NCBI GenBank assembly: GCA_947383875.1
Contig: CANDEX010000013.1
Coordinates: 1-29,041, forward strand
From: an uncultured Azospirillum sp.
Lineage (GTDB): Bacteria > Pseudomonadota > Alphaproteobacteria > RF32 > CAG-239
Direction: 5' to 3'
Length of the DNA: 29,041 bases
Shown here piece after piece: positions 6,200 to 14,164 of the stretch. Each line of letters begins with the position of its first letter. The first letter of the stretch is position 1. The notes below the pieces were generated by a model. The model had not been told where the DNA came from and did not search any database. It saw nothing but the letters and a program-made list of their open reading frames with translations. A program made the position numbers and the translations under genes.

Positions 6200-6334
6200 T
6201 TACTGATTAACGGATACAATTTCTGTAAAAACAGCACAACTGCGAGCTTTTTCAGTAGCACAAGCATCCATTGCATCACGCAGGTAGTAATAGATTGTTG
6301 GCATTAACACACCGTTGATTTTGATTTGATACAT
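6200..6334 (-). CDS. Small hypothetical protein, 44 aa
   Basis: An open frame of 44 residues beginning MYQIKINGVLMPTIYYYLRD and ending in FTEIVSVNQ. AAAGGAAAATGCT precedes the ATG, giving a good Shine-Dalgarno sequence. Its stop lies 15 bases before the start of the 85-aa gene, and both genes share strand and style, so it is most likely the first gene of the three-gene operon. I do not recognise the family. The start of a putative beta-hairpin followed by an alanine-rich helix is all that can be said of structure. Confidence 0.6.
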   Translation of the reverse strand: MYQIKINGVLMPTIYYYLRDAMDACATEKARSCAVFTEIVSVNQ

Positions 6335-6350
6335 AGCATTTTCCTTTCAT

Positions 6351-6378
6351 AAATAGTTGTTTTGCTCATTAACTATTT
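6351..6378 (-). promoter_or_regulatory. Inverted repeat upstream of the three-gene minus operon
   Basis: AAATAGTT (6351-6358) and AACTATTT (6371-6378) form an 8-bp inverted repeat with 12 bases between, 17 bases before the start of the 44-aa gene. It may be an operator or a 5' leader hairpin. Confidence 0.4.
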
Positions 6379-6492
6379 GCATTATGCGGTGTATTTTCTT
6401 TATTGGGAGCCCCTAAAACACAACTTGCCAACGACATTTTGCTACGATTTAGACGGGATTACTAACAAACAGACAGAAACAGGATAAAAATG

Positions 6493-6519
6493 ACCTATGG
6501 TTCTCAACACCTCATAGGT
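6493..6519. promoter_or_regulatory. Inverted repeat between divergent operons
   Basis: ACCTATG (6493-6499) and CATAGGT (6513-6519) with 13 bases between, in the divergent region between the small minus operon and the methyltransferase gene. It is a candidate operator for either side; no T run makes it a terminator. Confidence 0.35.
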
Positions 6520-6564
6520 TAAGCCTCAATATGTATATCTAAAAAGAAATATTTTGTGCAAAAC

Positions 6565-6583
6565 GTCTCATTTTTTATGTCTC
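6565..6583 (+). promoter_or_regulatory. Pair of GTCTC sites just upstream of the methyltransferase gene
   Basis: GTCTC occurs at 6565-6569 and 6579-6583, 14 bases apart, 42-60 bases before the probable start codon. GTCTC is the common core of the targets of Alw26I, Eco31I and Esp3I, the relatives of the encoded enzymes; the first site is CGTCTC, the full Esp3I target. Methylation here could feed back on expression. Confidence 0.35.
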
Positions 6584-6624
6584 TTTAGCTTTTTTACATT
6601 ATTATGCAAGTAATGGAGAGTAAA

Positions 6625-9600
6625 ATGCAAGACATTGAACAGTATGAATTACTAATCAATTCGGCCCAAACCAAAGAACAACTTTGGAACGCTATAGCAA
6701 AAATAAGTATTAACTATCAACAAGGATTGAATACTTTGTATAGAAGAAATTCTGGTATTTTCTATACAGGGTTAGATCTTGCAGACTTTATTTGCCACAC
6801 TCTTATAGAATATATATTACATTCTGAAAAAGATATTCAATCATTAAAATTCTTAGAACCTTGTGTAGGTATTGGTAATTTTGTCTTTGCCTACTTAAAA
6901 AATATTGAAAAATTAAATTTAGACGCCACAAAAATCAATCAATTACTAGAAAATATTTATGTGTGTGATATTGATAATGATGCTTTGCATATCTATAAAT
7001 GTATACTTCATAAATTTACACAATTATTTTTCAATATGACCCTACCAATAGCGTACTGGAATAAGCATATTCAAAATAAATTGTCATTTGATATATCAGA
7101 TACAAATGGCGTATATACTTCTTTTGAGGAAACATTCGGTTATCTCAATACGAAATTTGATATAATTATAACGAATCCTCCATATAAAAACCTAAAAGCA
7201 AATGAAAATACCTACAGTAATAAAGATGAATTTGAGAAAGATAAACAAACTTATAAAGCTATATCTGACCATGTAAAAAAGTATTTTGATTATGCAAATG
7301 AAGGGGTATTGAATTTATATAAAATATTTGTTGAAGATATATTATGTAATTATAGTAAAGATAACGCTTTAGTATCACTACTTATTCCTAATACGATATT
7401 GACAGATAAGACTTGTAATAAATTACGAAACCTTATCTTAAGTAAGAATGAGCTTGTTTCAATTATAGAGGTAAATGAAAATAACAAAAACATTGATGCT
7501 CAGCAATCTATGGTGTCTATATTAGTTAATAAAAGTTATCAAACCTCGATTATAAATATTGAAAATTTTGAAACTCATGAAAGAAAACAAATAAATTATA
7601 CTAAATTATCAAATCTCTCTATGAATAATACCCTTTATGCTTTTTCTGATAGCGAATTACAGATTCTGAATATACTAAATACATTTCCTAAGATTAAGGA
7701 TATTGATTTCATTATTAATAGAAGAGGAGAATTGGACTTAACCGCTAATAAAAAATATATTTCAAATACAGAAACCTCTTATACTCTACTTAGAGGAAGA
7801 AATGTTACACTATATGATATAAGAAAAGAAGTTATATCTGAATATGTCAAACCGGAGTTTCTAGAAATAACAAATAAAAGACAATTTGTTGAGAAGGATA
7901 GAATTATTTGCCAACAAATTTCAAATATAAACTGTGAAAAAAGGCTTAAATTTGCCCTTTGTCCTTCAAATCACATTCTTGGTAACTCTTGTAATTTTAT
8001 AGCTATAGAAGATAATAAATATGGTCTTGATATTCATGCATTACTTGGAATACTAAATTCTAATCTCTTAAATTGGTATTTTAAGTTAATTAGCTCTAAC
8101 AATCATATAAATAATTATGAATTAGACGAGTTGCCAATTCCTTTATTTTCTTCTAATCTACACAAAATAAGTGACTGTGTCCAAAAGTATTTATTGCATA
8201 AAAGCCCAGAAACGCTACTTAATATCGATTATCTAGTAAACGAAGCATATGGAATTAAAAATACAGATAGCAGAAATAAAAAAATAACAAATTCAATGGA
8301 TAACGATTTATCTTATATTATTCCTTCTATACGAACTAACACAAATATTAGAAATATTGATAATTTAAAAGACTATTTAGTACATAACAACATCCAATTA
8401 ACCAATATTGATTTGAATCTTGCTGAGAAAATAGTCGAAAAATATCATAAACTTAATAACAACAATGTACTTAATCATACAACGTTTAAATTAAGTGATT
8501 TAGATATGGAGATGATTGTAAATATTCCACAAGGAGGAAATTGGCAAAATATATCAGATGATGTTATTGAAAAATCTGAACGATTAAAGAAAATAAAACA
8601 AACAGGTGGACGAACGACTTTATATGGAAGATTAGATTACAAAAAACCATCATATACAATTACCACTTATTTTAATAGACCTGGTAATGGAACCTATGTA
8701 CACCCTATCCATAACAGAGTTATTTCTGTAAGAGAAGCAGCTAGACTTCAAAGTTTCTGTGATGATTACTACTTCGTTGGTAATAAATCCGATATTCTCA
8801 AACAAGTTGGAAATGCCGTTCCCCCACTTTTAGCATTTCAAATTGCAAGACGGATAAAAGAAAAAATCGGTATTAATCGTAGTATAGACCTATTTTGTGG
8901 AGCAGGTGGAATGACGCAAGGCTTCAAACATGCAGGATATGAAACCATACTAGGAATAGATTTTGATAAAAGTGCTTGTCAAACTTACAAAATTAACAAT
9001 CCAGAGATTAATACCATTTGTGGAGATTTGACAGATAACACAACAAAAGAACTAATTATAAATATTGCTAAAAGAGAAAAAGTTGAATTAATATGTGGAG
9101 GGCCACCATGTCAAGGATTTTCATTAGCAGGAAAACGTTTTATTGATGATCCGAGAAACCAACTGTTTAAAGAATATCTGTATATAGTTGATAATATTAA
9201 ACCTAAAGTATTTGTTTTTGAAAATGTTGAAGGACTATTAACTTTCCAACAAGGAAAAATTTATAAGGAGATCTTGCAAGAATTTTCAAAAATCGGTTAC
9301 AATATTTCAGCAAGAATGTTAAAGGCTTCTGATTTCTGTGTCCCTCAAAAAAGAAAAAGAATTATCATTATTGGGATAAGGGAAGATATATTCATAAGAC
9401 CTAACGAATGTTATCCTTCCTCTATAGTTCTTGATGATTACAATAATTCCACGGAAAATGCAATTTCGGATTTGGAAAAAATTGAATGTTCAGATACTGC
9501 AAAATATACAGAAATCAGAATATCTCCATATGTTCAGATGTTGAAGAAAGAAATAACTTTTGATGAGTTTTTAACGAAAATGAAACAGTTATCTATTAAC

Positions 9601-9636
9601 AAAGAAGAAACTCAATTATCCTTATTTGCCGCATAA
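6625..9636 (+). CDS. Fused N6-adenine and circularly permuted 5-cytosine DNA methyltransferase (Alw26I/Eco31I/Esp3I type)
   Basis: This 1003-residue protein should protect an asymmetric site on both strands. The first half is an N6-adenine methyltransferase: FLEPCVGIGNF (motif I, near residue 77) and NPPY (near 184). The second half has every landmark of a 5-methylcytosine methyltransferase in rotated order: GGNW and PSYTITTYF, then SVREAARLQSF (IX, about 700), QVGNAVPP (X, about 727), then IDLFCGAGG (I, about 754), GGPPCQGFS (IV, nucleophile Cys about 829), FENVEG (VI, about 866) and PQKRKR (VIII, about 905). Adenine-plus-cytosine fusions are known for M.Alw26I, M.Eco31I and M.Esp3I. GGAG 6 bases before ATG 6625 favours that start over ATG 6604. 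The gene converges on the HNH endonuclease gene with a 15-base overlap. Confidence 0.92.
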   Translation: MQDIEQYELLINSAQTKEQLWNAIAKISINYQQGLNTLYRRNSGIFYTGLDLADFICHTLIEYILHSEKDIQSLKFLEPCVGIGNFVFAYLKNIEKLNLDATKINQLLENIYVCDIDNDALHIYKCILHKFTQLFFNMTLPIAYWNKHIQNKLSFDISDTNGVYTSFEETFGYLNTKFDIIITNPPYKNLKANENTYSNKDEFEKDKQTYKAISDHVKKYFDYANEGVLNLYKIFVEDILCNYSKDNALVSLLIPNTILTDKTCNKLRNLILSKNELVSIIEVNENNKNIDAQQSMVSILVNKSYQTSIINIENFETHERKQINYTKLSNLSMNNTLYAFSDSELQILNILNTFPKIKDIDFIINRRGELDLTANKKYISNTETSYTLLRGRNVTLYDIRKEVISEYVKPEFLEITNKRQFVEKDRIICQQISNINCEKRLKFALCPSNHILGNSCNFIAIEDNKYGLDIHALLGILNSNLLNWYFKLISSNNHINNYELDELPIPLFSSNLHKISDCVQKYLLHKSPETLLNIDYLVNEAYGIKNTDSRNKKITNSMDNDLSYIIPSIRTNTNIRNIDNLKDYLVHNNIQLTNIDLNLAEKIVEKYHKLNNNNVLNHTTFKLSDLDMEMIVNIPQGGNWQNISDDVIEKSERLKKIKQTGGRTTLYGRLDYKKPSYTITTYFNRPGNGTYVHPIHNRVISVREAARLQSFCDDYYFVGNKSDILKQVGNAVPPLLAFQIARRIKEKIGINRSIDLFCGAGGMTQGFKHAGYETILGIDFDKSACQTYKINNPEINTICGDLTDNTTKELIINIAKREKVELICGGPPCQGFSLAGKRFIDDPRNQLFKEYLYIVDNIKPKVFVFENVEGLLTFQQGKIYKEILQEFSKIGYNISARMLKASDFCVPQKRKRIIIIGIREDIFIRPNECYPSSIVLDDYNNSTENAISDLEKIECSDTAKYTEIRISPYVQMLKKEITFDEFLTKMKQLSINKEETQLSLFAA

Positions 9637-10998
9637 TCTATTTTGTATTGCTTCAACTACAGAATAAAGTTCTATCAAAGCTTGATCGTACTTCTTGTTA
9701 TCCAATAAATCAACAAGAGATTTAATTGCTTTTTGTTCTTTATCTGAAAATTGTACATTTATTCTTCTATTATTTTTCTCTATATATTCATCAATTGAAG
9801 TTAGTGCTATACGTTCAAATCTATCATATTCATTTTTTGTAGCATCTGTTTTATTTTTGAGAGTTTGAGTTGCTATCTGTCCATTTTTCTCAAAAGTATA
9901 TTCATAATTAAAATAATCGTATTTAGGTTTCAATAATTTAGAAACCAGAAATTCTTCACCATTTTTAGAATTCTTAAGCTGTTGCAGTAAACTCATAAAC
10001 AAAAACATATTCTGCTTTAGAATATCACGATATTTATTCAACTCATCTTGTTTCATACGAGTAATATTACCCCTTATTTCTTCCCATATTTTATTTATAA
10101 ACCAAGATGCACATATAAAACCTGTATTTTGTTCTTCAATTTTAATTAATTTCTTAACATCTGATAATAATAGTCTATCTCTTTTGGATGAATTATCGCC
10201 ATTAGTCATTTTTTGTAATAATAAAGAATCATGCTTAAATCCTAATGATATCGGTCCTATATGATCTGCTGAATAACCATTAAAAAACGAGCTATGCATA
10301 AACTTATTTGCAGCATATATATTACCGTCACTCCAGTATTCATAGGCTCTTCGGTCTTTATTATATGTTTTCATATTATCAGCATGACGTCCGGTATCTT
10401 CTTTCTTACGACAACACCTATTATACGTATGAAAACCATCTAATCTATCAGGAAAATTTGACATTGCACCAGGACCAAGCATTTTACTTTTACCTGCTCT
10501 ACATAATTTTTCACATCTATTAACAATAGATTCAATACTTTCACTAGATTCAACAGGAATCCCAAATTTATCTGCAATAAAAGATACTAAAACATCTTTA
10601 CTGAATTTTTTCTCTATTTCTTCGCATGCTTCATCAAGAGTATTGAGTTCCGTGCATACGATGCCTATTTTACGGAGTGATTTTATCAAGCAACCATTTA
10701 AGTAAATGTATCTCAAAGACATAACACGACCACATATCTGGCAAGGTTTTTCCTTAGTTGGATGTATGTGAAACATAACTCGTGCATAAACACCAGCAAT
10801 ATTAGGATAACCTAGAATTTTGGCTTTTTCTAAAACCCATTTGATTCTCTTTTTGCCAATCTCACTAACCTTGGGAGCTATCCAAGCAATTTGTCCCTTA
10901 TTATTTCTTTTATACGGAATATCCTTATAATTTGGATTATTCACAATTCTTTCCATGTATTCTAAAAATTTTGGATGCCACTTTTTCTCTGAAGCCAT
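9622..10998 (-). CDS. Type IIS restriction endonuclease, Alw26I/Eco31I/Esp3I-like, HNH active site
   Basis: The 458-residue protein lies tail to tail with the dual methyltransferase, the expected place for its partner nuclease. The likely catalytic core is ADHIGPISLGF near residues 245-255 followed by LQKMTNGDNSSKRDRL near 263-278. The Asp-His pair, the Asn and the downstream NSSKRDR match the beta-beta-alpha HNH pattern reported for Eco31I. A CxxC (CQICGRV, near residue 82) with later cysteines could bind zinc. Relatives cut just outside GTCTC-type targets. GGAG stands 7 bases before the ATG. The assignment as an Alw26I-type enzyme rests on the HNH pattern, length and the methyltransferase neighbour. 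No controller (C-protein) gene is visible. Confidence 0.82.
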   Translation of the reverse strand: MASEKKWHPKFLEYMERIVNNPNYKDIPYKRNNKGQIAWIAPKVSEIGKKRIKWVLEKAKILGYPNIAGVYARVMFHIHPTKEKPCQICGRVMSLRYIYLNGCLIKSLRKIGIVCTELNTLDEACEEIEKKFSKDVLVSFIADKFGIPVESSESIESIVNRCEKLCRAGKSKMLGPGAMSNFPDRLDGFHTYNRCCRKKEDTGRHADNMKTYNKDRRAYEYWSDGNIYAANKFMHSSFFNGYSADHIGPISLGFKHDSLLLQKMTNGDNSSKRDRLLLSDVKKLIKIEEQNTGFICASWFINKIWEEIRGNITRMKQDELNKYRDILKQNMFLFMSLLQQLKNSKNGEEFLVSKLLKPKYDYFNYEYTFEKNGQIATQTLKNKTDATKNEYDRFERIALTSIDEYIEKNNRRINVQFSDKEQKAIKSLVDLLDNKKYDQALIELYSVVEAIQNRLCGK

Positions 10999-11189
10999 AT
11001 TATTTCTCCATAATTATAACAAAATATTATCTAAAAGTTATATAAAAAATCAAGATAATTTTATAGTCATATGATAGATAAGGCATGTAACCTTTAACAT
11101 AGCTATGTCAAAAGTAAAAAAATATACTATTTGGAAAATTCATCTCAAAAGTTTAGTAGAAAACATCAAATCATACACTTTTATAATGT
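10999..11189. repeat. Divergent intergenic region with right copies of the 13- and 25-bp direct repeats
   Basis: TAACCTTTAACAT (11088-11100) and a 25-bp sequence ending in TATACTATTTGGAAAATT (11116-11140) match the left arm of the island (4134-4146 and 4205-4229). The spacing between them is 15 bases here and 58 on the left. They lie between the start of the endonuclease gene and the 55-aa gene. Confidence 0.7.
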
Positions 11190-11357
11190 ATGACTGATAC
11201 ATACAATCAACTCAAAAATGAGTTATCTGTTCTGTATCCCGATGTTACGGATATTGAGCTAAATGAAATAACAAACAACCTGATTAATTTTTTTACAACG
11301 GCTACAAAAATTATTTTGAAAGATATTGATTCATTAAGTGACATCGATGTCACTTAA
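11190..11357 (+). CDS. Small hypothetical protein, 55 aa, next to the serine recombinase
   Basis: An open frame of 55 codons starting MTDTYNQLKNELSVLYPDV and ending SLSDIDVT. It has the look of a folded small helical protein (amphipathic helices with LYPDVTDIELNEITNNLINF), not a random frame. No clear Shine-Dalgarno sequence precedes ATG 11190. The stop codon is part of a perfect 26-bp palindrome. The serine recombinase starts 157 bases downstream on the same strand, so this may be a recombination-directionality factor or regulator; that is inference from position. The last codons DIDVT-stop are repeated at 4104-4123. Confidence 0.5.
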   Translation: MTDTYNQLKNELSVLYPDVTDIELNEITNNLINFFTTATKIILKDIDSLSDIDVT

Positions 11358-11358
11358 T
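11333..11358 (+). promoter_or_regulatory. Perfect 26-bp palindrome upstream of the recombinase
   Basis: The 13 bases ATTAAGTGACATC are followed directly by their exact reverse complement, centred between 11345 and 11346. Twenty bases of it (11339-11358) recur at 4104-4123. It lies 156 bases before the recombinase start and overlaps the end of the 55-aa gene. An operator for a dimeric or tetrameric regulator, or a recombinase-binding site, are both possible. Confidence 0.75.
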
Positions 11359-11477
11359 CGTACAGTCGGCCTCATTTATTTTATAAATCAGGTTAACATT
11401 TTGAAAGATCAGTAAATTATTAGTAAAAAAATTACAAACGGGTGCATTTTTTTGCGTACATTCCCCAAATAACGCGA

Positions 11478-11494
11478 CATAATATTATTATGTA
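11478..11494 (+). promoter_or_regulatory. Small inverted repeat in the recombinase leader
   Basis: ACATAAT-ATT-ATTATGT (11478-11494) ends 6 bases before the AAGGAG ribosome binding site of the recombinase gene. It could be an operator or a leader hairpin. Confidence 0.35.
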
Positions 11495-11514
11495 AAAACA
11501 AAGGAGTAATGAAT

Positions 11515-13128
11515 ATGGCTAAGAAATACAGATATGCTAAAGCTGCACCATGCGTTCAGGCTGTCATTTTTGCGCGAGTATCTACCAAAGAACAAGAACC
11601 AGGCGTTTCTCTAAAGGCTCAAAAAGAAGCAATGGAAGATTATTGTAACAAAAAGGGACTTCCTATTGTTCAGAAATATAAAGCGGTTGAAAGTTCCACC
11701 AATGGCAAACGTACAAAATTCAATGAAATGTTAGACTTTGTAAAAAAGCAGAAACGCAAAACCGCGATTGTTGTCCATTGTATTGATCGTTTTCAAAGAC
11801 GCTTCAATGAATGTGTGGAAGTTGAAAAGATTTTGTTGGATGATAAAACCGACCTGCATTTTTGCAAAGAAAGGTTAATTCTCACTAAAAATAGTCCGTC
11901 TTCTGATATTATGCGTTGGGATATGGGCATTTTATCCGGCAAAATGTATGTGGCAAATCTGCGAGATAATGTTAACAGAGGTATGAATTATAACTGGTCG
12001 ATTGGAAAATATCAGACAAAGGCTCCAGTTGGGTATTTGAATATTAACAAAGACATTATTGTTGATTTAGAACGTGCACCTTTGGTTAAAAAGATGTTTG
12101 AGATGTATGCGACCGGACAATATTCCGTAAAACGCTTGCAAGAATTTGCCAAAGAAATGAATTTGTGTTCTTCTCATTCTAAAACAAATAAGCCATTAGG
12201 ACGAGAAACCATATATGCGATGTTAAAAAATCCGTTTTATTATGGTGAAATGGTAATCCGTGGTGAAATTATGCCACATGCTTATGAACCTCTTATTTCA
12301 AAATCATTATATGATAAAGTTCAGGAAATACGTTCTGGTGGTAAAATACATACAAAAATGCGAGAATATGCCGGAATTCCTTTTGTGTTTCGCGGATTGG
12401 TAAAATGTGCGGAATGTGACGGCACCATCTCATCAGAACAGCATTTTAAGAAAAGTGGCAGAAAATATACTTATTTGCGTTGTACACACTCAAACGGTTG
12501 TTGTCATCAAGGTCTGGTTAGCGAAAACCTTTTATTACAACAACTTGATGATGAAGTTTTTAGCAAAATCAGACTTAGCAAGAATATTTTAGAGCCTCTG
12601 AAAAAATGCGTGCAGAAAAAATTGATTGAAGAATCTGCTGCCAATATGGTTATGAAACGCAAGATTACTATGGAATTAAACAATCTTGAAGCTAAAGAAA
12701 GACGGGTTAAGGATTCATTTTTTGACGGAGACATAACCAGAGAGGAATGGCAGGAAGAAAAAGCCATTATTACCGCCAAGAGAGAAGAACTACAACGAAC
12801 AGCTGAAAAATATGCCGATATTAGCAAAGACATTCAAGTAACTGTTAATGAAATTTTAGATATTGCGGCAACTGTTTCCGATATTATGAAAAAGGCAAAT
12901 CCTATTGAACAAAATAAATTGTTAAGTCTTATGCTCTCAGAGTGTTATCTTGACGGGCAGAAACTGATTTATAAACTGCAAAAGCCTTTTGACAAGCTGA
13001 TTAACCTCAAAAATGCCAGTACCAGGTTTGATTTTGATAAATCAGACATCAAGGAATATGAAACCATGGCCGAGAAGGTGCATATGTATAAAGTTGAGAA
13101 GGAACAGTTGAATATGGATAATACTTAG
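11515..13128 (+). CDS. Large serine recombinase (site-specific integrase)
   Basis: The 537-residue protein has the three-part build of large serine recombinases. First is a resolvase-type catalytic domain with FARVSTKEQ (nucleophile Ser23 in the frame from 11515), VHCIDRFQRR and a later GKYQTKAPVGY. Then comes a 'recombinase' domain with the typical NPFYYGEMVIRGE. Third is a zinc ribbon (CAECDGTISS through RCTHSNGC, about residues 297-330) and a coiled-coil tail. Such enzymes integrate and excise mobile elements by cutting both strands at attP/attB. AAGGAG is 8 bases from ATG 11515 but only 2 from ATG 11509, so 11515 is preferred. It is the only complete recombinase in the window and the best candidate mover of the island, though its att sites are not proven. 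Confidence 0.93.
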   Translation: MAKKYRYAKAAPCVQAVIFARVSTKEQEPGVSLKAQKEAMEDYCNKKGLPIVQKYKAVESSTNGKRTKFNEMLDFVKKQKRKTAIVVHCIDRFQRRFNECVEVEKILLDDKTDLHFCKERLILTKNSPSSDIMRWDMGILSGKMYVANLRDNVNRGMNYNWSIGKYQTKAPVGYLNINKDIIVDLERAPLVKKMFEMYATGQYSVKRLQEFAKEMNLCSSHSKTNKPLGRETIYAMLKNPFYYGEMVIRGEIMPHAYEPLISKSLYDKVQEIRSGGKIHTKMREYAGIPFVFRGLVKCAECDGTISSEQHFKKSGRKYTYLRCTHSNGCCHQGLVSENLLLQQLDDEVFSKIRLSKNILEPLKKCVQKKLIEESAANMVMKRKITMELNNLEAKERRVKDSFFDGDITREEWQEEKAIITAKREELQRTAEKYADISKDIQVTVNEILDIAATVSDIMKKANPIEQNKLLSLMLSECYLDGQKLIYKLQKPFDKLINLKNASTRFDFDKSDIKEYETMAEKVHMYKVEKEQLNMDNT

Positions 13129-13136
13129 ATAACCTT

Positions 13137-13895
13137 TTATCTTCTTATGTTTTTCTCTAAAATATTCATTTCACGATTTACAAAAAATTCCCAAGAACCT
13201 GTCTTAGCATTTTCGATAAAATCTAACCTTGATACTTGTATTACATACCTTTTATAAGCATTTTTTATAGGTAACAGACAAAAAATACTGTATCTTATAT
13301 CTGATGGTGCATCTATTGAAGTTAATCCTTTGAAATCAAAAACAACTGGAACTGTACTGTTGAGCCAATTTTTTGGGAAAATATCTTCTGGATAATTAAC
13401 TTCAATAATGTTTCCGACTTGTCTATTATTTTGATTTGGTATTAGTATTGGAAATATAACTCTGGCTATACTGCTGTTATCAATAATCTTTACAAACCTT
13501 TTGAAATCATTTTTTAACCTTGTCCCGTCAACAACCCAATTCATATTCTTATAAAAAATTTCTCTAGATTGGCGTTCTTCTGGATTTATGGCGGAATGTT
13601 GAAATTCTAAGATAAATCCCTTTTCTGTGCAAACATCGGCAATATGTTTTTCTCCTGTTGTTGCATCATATTTTATAATCTCTTGCCAGGATTCAGGAAA
13701 ATAATTTTTCCACATCAAATGCCATTCAGTTTCTTTATCATGCCAATTATCACACATTTTACATGATTTGTGTGCCCAATGTGCAATTTTTTGTTCTCCA
13801 CATTTAGCTATAACTTCAGATTTACAATAGGGACATATTCCTTTTGCATTTTTTGTTGCTTTACAGCGCTTACCGTCAACTTCTGCTATTAACAT
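13137..13895 (-). CDS. CoiA-like nuclease-domain protein
   Basis: Residues about 20-54 form a cysteine-rich zinc-binding region (CPYCKSEVIAKCGEQKIAHWAHK, then CKMCDNWHD). Then follow EWHLMWKNYFP and, at about 82-105, the conserved HIADVCTEKGFILEFQHS segment with INPEERQSRE. This pattern (Asp, then Glu-x-Gln) is that of the CoiA-like branch of the PD-(D/E)XK nuclease superfamily. CoiA is a competence protein in Gram-positive bacteria, but stand-alone homologues are common on mobile and defence-rich DNA. At 252 residues it is shorter than classic CoiA. It is convergent with the serine recombinase, 8 bases apart, and is the last gene before the right-hand 161-bp repeat. No strong Shine-Dalgarno sequence precedes the ATG. 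Confidence 0.75.
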   Translation of the reverse strand: MLIAEVDGKRCKATKNAKGICPYCKSEVIAKCGEQKIAHWAHKSCKMCDNWHDKETEWHLMWKNYFPESWQEIIKYDATTGEKHIADVCTEKGFILEFQHSAINPEERQSREIFYKNMNWVVDGTRLKNDFKRFVKIIDNSSIARVIFPILIPNQNNRQVGNIIEVNYPEDIFPKNWLNSTVPVVFDFKGLTSIDAPSDIRYSIFCLLPIKNAYKRYVIQVSRLDFIENAKTGSWEFFVNREMNILEKNIRR

Positions 13896-14003
13896 TGCTT
13901 ATATTTCTTCTATATTATGGTGTTGTATATATCATAATTTTAAGAAAAATGCTTTGCAAGAAATATATTACAAATTAGCTCAGAAATTGTGAGTTAAGTA
14001 TCA

Positions 14004-14164
14004 CCAATCAAGCATCGCCGGAGGCTTACTCTCTTGGATGGAATTTGAATTTTCATAATTTCGCATCAGTTGCTGTCGCTTTCTTCGCTCAATAATGAAA
14101 ACTAGGGGTACGGAACGTGAAAAGCCTGACATAGGTCAGCCTTTTCATCCTACCCCGGCGTTGG
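14004..14164 (+). repeat. 161-bp direct repeat, right copy, at the island border
   Basis: Same orientation and length as 3453-3613, with 11 substitutions mostly in the first 55 bases; 60-130 is almost unchanged. The 5' side is flanked by ATCACCAAT and the 3' side ends in CGTTGG. These are the last 9 and first 6 bases of the 16-mer CGTTGGGATCACCAAT that marks the tRNA-Glu end at the left border. The inner hairpin stem is perfect here (CTGAC/GTCAG). Confidence 0.9.

Noticed and set aside
6035..6307. 90-codon + strand frame opposite the 85-aa gene
   Set aside because: The minus-strand genes here have good ribosome binding sites and a DUF3768 neighbour; the + frame has neither.
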